From the NCBI GenBank assembly GCA_036925085.1, contig JAUPFP010000011.1, positions 992,001 through 1,056,000 on the forward strand: a stretch of DNA of 64,000 nucleotides, given 5' to 3'. The translations under genes and the position numbers were made by a program. Under the pieces are notes generated by a model. The model did no database searches, was not told where the DNA came from, and worked only from the letters and a program-made list of their open reading frames with translations. How positions within the stretch are numbered: position 1 is the first letter of the stretch; every line of letters begins with the position of its first letter. The DNA comes from Brachycybe producta (lineage: Eukaryota > Arthropoda > Diplopoda > Playtdesmida > Andrognathidae). Shown piece after piece: positions 58,046 to 64,000 of the stretch.

Positions 58046-58749
58046 TGTGAGCTTTTGACGTCGACTCTATTTTTCTGACCAACTTGTAGATGTTGTTTTC
58101 TGTAACTCGTGCTTCTCTGCATCGCACGGTGCCTGCACGGAGAAGATTCGAGCTACAGAAAGAGTTGGATGGCGATGGATTGCGATCATCCTCCTGCATG
58201 GGGTGAAATCTGTGCAGAAGGATGGTGCCATCCTATTCTCCATCAATGCTGATATACATCTCCTCCTGTTGATAGTTACCCGCAGTAGAAGATGTTGTAG
58301 CTGCATCAGGAGCTGTATGCGCTCTTTACCTTATGGTGTCTCCGGCCTCTGTAGAGAAGTTATTAGTTTCGGAACATAAAGACAACGTAGTTTCTTATTG
58401 TAAAACTTTTAATCATCTTCGTAAGGAAACATGAAGATTACAATGACGAATGTTGTATATCAAAGGTGCGTCCTCATGCCCATGATATGGTACGGAAATA
58501 TTCAACGTAATACAACAAGTTAGAGCAAAGACAAGGACGAGGACCAAAGAGGAACATGGTCCTTTTATACTTTGGACCTGTGTACACCTATGAGGTGTAA
58601 CCAGGTCCAAGTGACCATGGGCCTAAGTGTATCACTCCACGCTAGGGTATGAGTCAGAGGTGTGAGTCAGACAGGGGAAGGGGACGAGCAAGAGTTGTTT
58701 ACCTCCCAAGCCATGGTTTTGGCGGGATCACAAGTTCCCGGGTGTTACA
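58046..58749 (-). mobile_element. Solo LTR-like fossil, copy 3 (704 bp)
   Basis: On the minus strand it runs from TGTAACACCC to GCTCACA with a TATAAAAG word in the same place as in copy 1. GCAT lies immediately outside both ends (58042-58045 and 58750-58753), a 4-bp target duplication. Confidence 0.65.
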
Positions 58750-59124
58750 GCATCATAGCACTAAGGTCATAATTATACTTTATTTTAATTTAACTTCCAG
58801 TTTCAAAACTGTTATTGACTGACTGTGGTCTATTTAACAGGTGGTGTATTAGTCTAAATAGGTCCTTCAAAATATCATTACATAACACTATCAACATTCT
58901 AAATAAACTGTTTGGTGACCTCAATTCATATAAATGATTCTAGGTTGTTTACAACTTTTGACAACCTAATTAACCTCATAATAATACATATGAAACTTAA
59001 ATTTTTTCCAAGAACAGGCATGGTTTTGCTCTATCATTTATCATTAATAAATATTTAATCATAGAGAACGAAAAATAATAAACAGTACCGGTATGCCAGA
59101 TGGATCATAAAATGTGTCTATCTG
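58750..59124. other. AT-rich spacer
   Basis: Nothing recognised. Confidence 0.4.
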
Positions 59125-59432
59125 TAATGGGTCTTCCTAAAACGCAGAAAACGCAGAAATTGAAGAAACTGCAGAAACGAATTTAAAACAACCCAAATTA
59201 ATGGAAAATTGCAGAAAATGCAGAAACATATTTAAAACAACCCAAATTAATGGGAAATTGCAGAAAATGCAAAAACTGCAGAAACGTATTTAAAACAACC
59301 CAAATTAATGTGAAATTGCAGAAACTCGTTAATTTGGGTCATGTTAAATACGTTTCTGCAATTTCACATTGATTTGGGTCCTTTTATGTGAGTTTCTGCA
59401 GTTTCTGCAATTTCTGTGTTTTAGGGTTTTCC
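59125..59432. repeat. Tandem plus inverted repeat of GCAGAAACGTATTTAAAACA units
   Basis: Three direct units of about 64 bp (AACAACCCAAATTAATG, AAATTGCAGAAA) are followed by an inverted partial copy (GTTAAATACGTTTCTGCAAT, GTTTCTGCAGTTTCTGCAAT). Outer ends CCTAAAACGCAGAAA and TTTCTGTGTTTTAGG are complementary. Confidence 0.75.
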
Positions 59433-59629
59433 ATCTGAAATTAGTACCTGAAAGTTTTAAACAATTATGTTTGTGTGACTGGATGGCCAAGAAATCACAA
59501 CTGTTTATAGCTCTTTTAACCATTTTACAAAACAGTTACACAATACATCACCAAAAAAATCCACAAAAATCTTCACTGTAGTTTCCGCTTCACATACGCA
59601 ATATGGGTCATAAACACAAGTTTTGTTGG

Positions 59630-60284
59630 TTGGGGGTCACTACAGCTACCAAGGCTCACAAGCGCTACTAGGGGGAGAACCGCTACTTGGGTCACTACAG
59701 CTACCAAAAAATAGGGGGACAAAATATAGACCTTTTTTATCACTTTCTCGTCACTACAGCTAAAAAAATAACCCTTTCTCCATAACCTAACCGAACCTTA
59801 CCTAATGAAACATTACCGAACCATACCTAACCGAACCTTAACGATCCTAACCAAAAAGTACCGATACTAAAAGATCCTACCAAACCTAACCGATCCTAAC
59901 CTAACCGATCCTAACCAAACCTAACCGATCCTAACCAAACCTAACCGATCCTAACCAAACCTAACCGATCCTAACCAAACCTAACCGAACCTAACCGATC
60001 CTAACCGAACCAAACCGAACCTTACCGATCCTAACCAAACCTAACCAAACCTTACTGAACATAAGGAAACCTAATCGAACATAATGAAACCTAACTGAAC
60101 CGAATGTCATCTAATCTAAACTAAACGTATTGATAAATAAAAAGGCCTATATTTTTTGGTAGCTGTAGTGACCCTTGGTAGCTGTAGTGACCCTTTTGAT
60201 GAAATAAAGGTCTATATATTTTTTTTGGTAGCTGTAGTGACCCTGGTAGCTGTAGTGAGCCTAGTAGCTGTAGTGAGCCAGTCC
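59630..60284. mobile_element. CACTACAGCTACC MITE with telomere-like core, copy 2 (655 bp)
   Basis: Same ends as 10294-10720. The core array is longer and mixes CCTAACCGAA, CCTAACCGAT and CCTAACCAAA. The flanks GTTTTGTTGG and GTTTTGTTTT are a probable worn target duplication. Confidence 0.75.
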
Positions 60285-60797
60285 CGTTTTGTTTTTAGGT
60301 TCAACTTCTAACTATCAAACTATATACCATATTCACATATTTAATTTGTTTCCACTCTAAATTAATATTTTGTAACATGAGGGCTAAAATTGACCTTAGG
60401 GTTATCAAATTACTACACACGAATCAAGGGCCTGCTAAAGAATAACAACATCCAAATATGCATTTATACTTTACAAAGTGACACAAAACAAAAATTTCAA
60501 AATGATTGCTATGGTGACACATTTGTATTTTGTTTATACTACACACTATGCTTCTAATGTACGAGCATATTTTCATACTAGAAAAATTAGTGAATAAGAA
60601 ACTAGTATTTAGTCCGATTCCTAGCCAAAATAAAACATGAACATTATGAATGGGTGACCAACACGGGATTTATTTGAGGCAATATGGCCTCTATAATTAT
60701 GTAGTCATTTTTGAATTTTGCCTGAAACTCGCCCCTCTCCTCCCCCCTTCCGCATCTTTATGTTATTTGTGATTTCTCCAAACGAAACATACTTAAG
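60285..60797. other. AT-rich spacer
   Basis: Nothing recognised. Confidence 0.4.
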
Positions 60798-61226
60798 GCG
60801 CATTCACACTAGCCTGGTTTACCAGCTGCTGGTTCCTGTTTGCTGGTTGTAGCCTGCTAGCAGCATAGTGTGAACTGCTACCAGCAGCTGCTTTCTTCAG
60901 CAAGCTAGTGATTTTAACAGTGGCTTGTGAAGTTGAACATGTCCAACTTTAGCAGCTACCAGCTGGTCATGTGACCCCCTTCCTGCTGCTACCAGTGTGC
61001 TACCAGTCAATGTCGCTGGTAGTGGCACTAGTGGGTAGTTGAAACTCCACTGCTTGGGTTGGTTGTTGTTAGAGTTTGTGTTTTTGCAAAATGGTGATTG
61101 GATGACTTGTGCTAATTATACCAGCAGTGACTGGACAAGTGTGAACCCAAAGCAGCTGCTGCTTGCTGTTGCTGCTAATAGTCACAGGCAACCAGCAGCT
61201 TGTAAACCAGCCTGGTGTGAATGCGC
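60798..61226. mobile_element. TIR MITE with GCGCATTCACAC ends
   Basis: GCGCATTCACACTAGCCTGG and TTTACCAGCTGCTGGTT at the left have their complements at the right (AACCAGCAGCTTGTAAACCA, GCCTGGTGTGAATGCGC). The interior is full of CAGCAGCTG words. 429 bp with no transposase. Confidence 0.75.
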
Positions 61227-62888
61227 ATTTGCTGTGCCACGAGCAAAAAAGTTTGGAAACCATTGAACCATTTTGCCTGCATAGGCCTAGTATTTCAAAG
61301 AAACTGACTTTAGATCTATATACAGTACAGGACTTGTAAATAACAAATATTTTTCTTTTGTTTTGCATCTGATAAATATGCAGTGGGGCATGATTAACTT
61401 CATAAATAACCTGTTCTATCAATAGTAGTCATTATAAAGTGATTTCTTTATCAAAACAAATATTACACATATAAGTGTGTGTTGAACACACATCGCACCA
61501 AGGAAGTTTACGCAGATAACTGCTTTGTACTTACTGTATATATAAAAAAAAAAGTTTGCTCCACGGTGGCAAAACCTATTAACATCATGATTACAATGCT
61601 AAAAATTTCTTTCATTATGCTGATTGTTGTGATAAGTTAACATGTATGAAATAATAAACTTTTTATTGGTGTTAAAAGTGAAGTAATATTCTAATAAATT
61701 GAAACGATTGGTGCCAGAACAATCCTGGTGCGGTTTTTTTATAAATGCCATAAACTTCGTCCTCAATCTACTGTTGTACAGAGAGTTGACCTAGTTTTGC
61801 ACAGCTGATTTCTCTTTTGACATTAAAAGGATACAAACATCCTTATTTAGGTCGCACCTCGCTGGAGCCTGGGACTCTTCTTCCCAGTTTTACATCTAAA
61901 AACAAAAATATTTATCTGATAAGCAGTAACATGGAGTCTATGGTGTCGCATTTTTTTTGTATTTATGTCTTAATATTAAGACGAATCATACCTAATATTT
62001 TGAAGACCACTGGTCAATCAGTTGATTGTTCCAGAGTTAGACTAGTTCTGAACTGATTACGAAGTTTTTATTTCTTTTTCAGGATTATTTTTGAACTCAT
62101 GATTTTTCCACTTATAAACTCTGATCCAGGTAGCTGGTACGAAGGAAACCAACACAATCTAACAGAGGCTTTTAATTTGGCAAAAGCCTGTTGTGTAGCA
62201 GACAGCTAAAAGATTCCTGGAAAGCAGTGTATTTGACTGCTTATTGCTTTTTAAATTACTTTTCAAAAAATAACTTTGTGCAAAAAAGAGAAAACCGAAC
62301 ACATCATGTTAAACGGCTATACAAGCTTTTGCAGCATAGTTACCTCACTCATGCAATAGCATCTTGGGCGTTTTTAAAAGAATTTGTTTTCTTTTAGATA
62401 AAATGACACAATCCTACATTTGTGTCAACCCTTCTGACGTCACAAGCATCCTACGATGAAGTGGACATACGTCTCAATCTAAAAAAAAATTGCAAACCAA
62501 AACGTGTTCCTTATTGCCCTAATCCCCCATAATTGTCAATAATATTAACAACACAATACAACATTTGTCCTAAGCCACGGCAGGAAAACATTGCATGTGG
62601 CTGCTAACTTCAGCATAGATCTGCTTATGTAAGTAGGCTTGCTACTAGCTGCATGAATACTTCCAAGTTAGGAATTTATTGTACTAATCAATACAGTACA
62701 TTACATTTTGATTTTTTTGGTTCTTGGGTTTATTCTACAGTGTACTTCGCCACATTTTTTTGTCTTCAAAGTTAAACGTTTATAAAAAATCAATTTGTGC
62801 ATTTATTAATGCTTATAAAAACATTACTTTTAAAAGAAACAAGCACCAGTGAAGAGTTCTATCACACACACACGCCATGAGACTACAC
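61227..62888. other. AT-rich spacer
   Basis: Only short frames, none recognised. If gene 6 had a distant first exon it could lie here, but I found none. Confidence 0.4.
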
Positions 62889-63117
62889 GCTTTGTCTGTG
62901 TATAACGCTGTACAAACAAGGACAAAAACGTTTAAGCTCGTCGGAATTTATTTAAATTTAAATGAACCGGTTTTTTCTCATGGTCAACTTTAGGTTGAGC
63001 TCTCCCCATCCAAGAACCCAAACAATATTAAGGTGCTTCTACTGTAGTTAAATAATTTTAGTAGCAAAATTAAATTAGAATTTTGTTCCCGTCATTTATG
63101 ATGGGTTACCCCACAAG
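62889..63117. mobile_element. Helitron-like nonautonomous element, copy 6 (short form)
   Basis: CTTTGTCTGTGTATAACGCT to CCCGTCATTTATGATGGG then TTACCCCACAAG. The site AAATTAGAATTTTGTTCCC is uninterrupted by the Mutator-like MITE. Confidence 0.6.
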
Positions 63118-63350
63118 TAGTAGTATATAGTACATAAAAGTTTTTCCATGCAGGTTTTATCAAGCTCTGTAACCACTAAAACAAAAATACGTTTTTTTTT
63201 TGCAATCAAAGGAGTCTGGTCAGAGGCAGAGTTAACCTATATATTACAAATGTATTTTAATTCTAGAAGTGATGTAATAAAAAAAAAAACAAAAAAAAAA
63301 ACAATTTTTTTTGTCTTACTATTTTCTCTCCTCTCAATTTTAATAGCTTA

Positions 63351-63542
63351 TTAGCCGGGCGGGCTCGCCACACCCAAGACAAATTGTGCAATTGAAAAAC
63401 CAATTTGTATAATGGGGCTAAGTAATCCTTGTATAAAGCTTAAAATACTGGATGCGCTGCGGACGAAAAGGTCCTTAGCATGTAACTGTTGTTCATTTTC
63501 AGGTTGAGGATGCATTTCGTCATTATTTTCAGCAAGAAGGAC
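63351..63542 (-). CDS. Secreted prepropeptide family, gene 7, exon 2 (hydrophobic peptide)
   Basis: Exon of 63 codons plus stop, acceptor TTTGGTAG before GTCCTTCTTGCT. It starts VLLAENNDEMHPQPENEQ, then the spacer ends in DLFVR-S at exon residue 28, a 24-residue spacer after VLLA. The last 35 residues are hydrophobic with almost no charge (ASSILSFIQGLLSPIIQIGF then SIAQFVLGVASPPG). Exon 1 should lie to the right of the window: nothing like it occurs in 63543-64000. Of all members its layout is closest to gene 4. Confidence 0.7.
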   Translation of the reverse strand, partial: VLLAENNDEMHPQPENEQQLHAKDLFVRSASSILSFIQGLLSPIIQIGFSIAQFVLGVASPPG

Positions 63543-63651
63543 CTACCAAATGATGAAAAATAAAGCATTTTAAAATTTCATTTAGAAAATTATCATCTGA
63601 CATCAATAATAATGTCATTAAAAAGTAATTTTATACAACTCATGATTCATC

Positions 63652-63729
63652 TACACTGTGAACGGAAAAAAACGAAACTCTTCATATGTTCTAGTATTTA
63701 TAGAGGTTCGTTTTTTTCCGTTCAGTGTA
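63652..63729. mobile_element. Tiny TIR MITE (78 bp) in gene 7 intron
   Basis: TACACTGTGAACGGAAAAAA and its complement TTTTTTTCCGTTCAGTGTA, with GAAACTCT against AGAGGTTCG inside. Confidence 0.7.
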
Positions 63730-64000
63730 TAACATGGGTAGCCTGAGTATTTTAGTTCCTAATATAAGTTATCCAATTTTATAAAGCGTTGATAATTATT
63801 ATATTTAAAACTGTCATAAAGTTCTAATTACAATAACCCTGATTTCTTAACACTTAACTGCCTAGTTTCTTTGTCTGATTATTGGTGGAATTCTCTAGAG
63901 CGACCGCGACTGGAGTCTTTCACGACCATAGTCGCGTTTGCGCCCCACGGCCGTCATTCCGAGCTGGTCGTTGTTGTGCGATTCGCGATCCTCAGTTGTG
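63730..64000. other. Right edge, GC rising after 63900
   Basis: The last 100 bp are clearly GC-richer (GACCGCGACTGG, CCATAGTCGCG form a short inverted repeat) and may be the start of another repeat. No gene is seen. Confidence 0.35.

Noticed and set aside
59780-60110. Interstitial telomere or chromosome end
   Set aside because: The decamer array is internal to a MITE with defined ends and flank repeats, and the unit is irregular.

Overview
The window looks like AT-rich nuclear DNA from an animal, probably a marine invertebrate. It has spliced genes with GT-AG introns, AATAAA poly(A) signals, TATA boxes, and several families of eukaryotic transposable elements (LINEs, hAT, Mutator-like, Tc1/mariner, Helitron-like, solo LTRs). 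I cannot name the species. I see no rRNA, tRNA, bacterial operon or CRISPR array. Most long open frames are accidental readings of tandem repeats.

The main discovery is a cluster of at least seven small two-exon genes, all on the minus strand and spread over about 60 kb. No member is visible as one open frame, because the signal-peptide exon is only 16-19 codons and the second exon has no start codon of its own. Exon 1 encodes only a hydrophobic signal ending [CS]-[SN]-Q and is followed by a GT donor. Exon 2 begins in phase 0, usually with V-[LVS]-x-A-[ED]-[NS]. It completes the signal-peptidase site, then encodes a charged spacer that in six of seven genes ends in a basic site of the form L/I-x-x-R followed by S, G or Q. 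After that comes a C-terminal domain that is unrelated from gene to gene: Asp/Glu/His-rich with an amphipathic tail (gene 1), Gly-Asp-Ala repeats with a Lys/His tail (gene 2), Gly-Asp-Glu-Glu/Gln-Ala repeats (gene 3), short amphipathic peptides (genes 4, 5, 7) and a large hydrophobic Ile/Thr/Ala/Gly-rich protein (gene 6). Genes 1-4 each have a TATA box 91-107 nt upstream of the ATG, and genes 2 and 3 share a further upstream motif. This is the layout of a secreted prepropeptide family with a conserved leader and fast-changing mature part, as known for toxins, host-defence peptides and some secreted matrix or mucus proteins. The true function is unknown.

Layout: 1-3.6 kb holds hAT-like, Mutator-like and Tc1-derived repeats. 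Gene 1 lies at 3.77-5.56 kb with a TIR element in its intron. From 5.9 to 13 kb there are a Tc1 foldback, palindromes, MITEs, hAT copies and a composite Helitron-like element. Gene 2 (14.0-17.3 kb) has a repeat array in its intron and gene 3 follows at 19.2-21.7 kb. A CR1/L2-like LINE occupies 23.2-25.1 kb. Gene 4 (30.8-31.9 kb) carries a hAT copy in its intron. An RNase H-bearing LINE remnant and a solo LTR occupy 32.7-35.6 kb. Gene 5 (42.5-43.6 kb) lies beside two tandem Helitron-like copies, and gene 6 exon 2 is at 46.3-47.0 kb. From 48 to 61 kb the sequence is almost all mobile or tandem repeats, including a LINE with a 24-bp target duplication and a 53-bp minisatellite in its tail, two further solo LTRs and a 1.26-kb 21-bp minisatellite. 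Gene 7 exon 2 is at 63.35-63.54 kb and its exon 1 should lie beyond the right edge.
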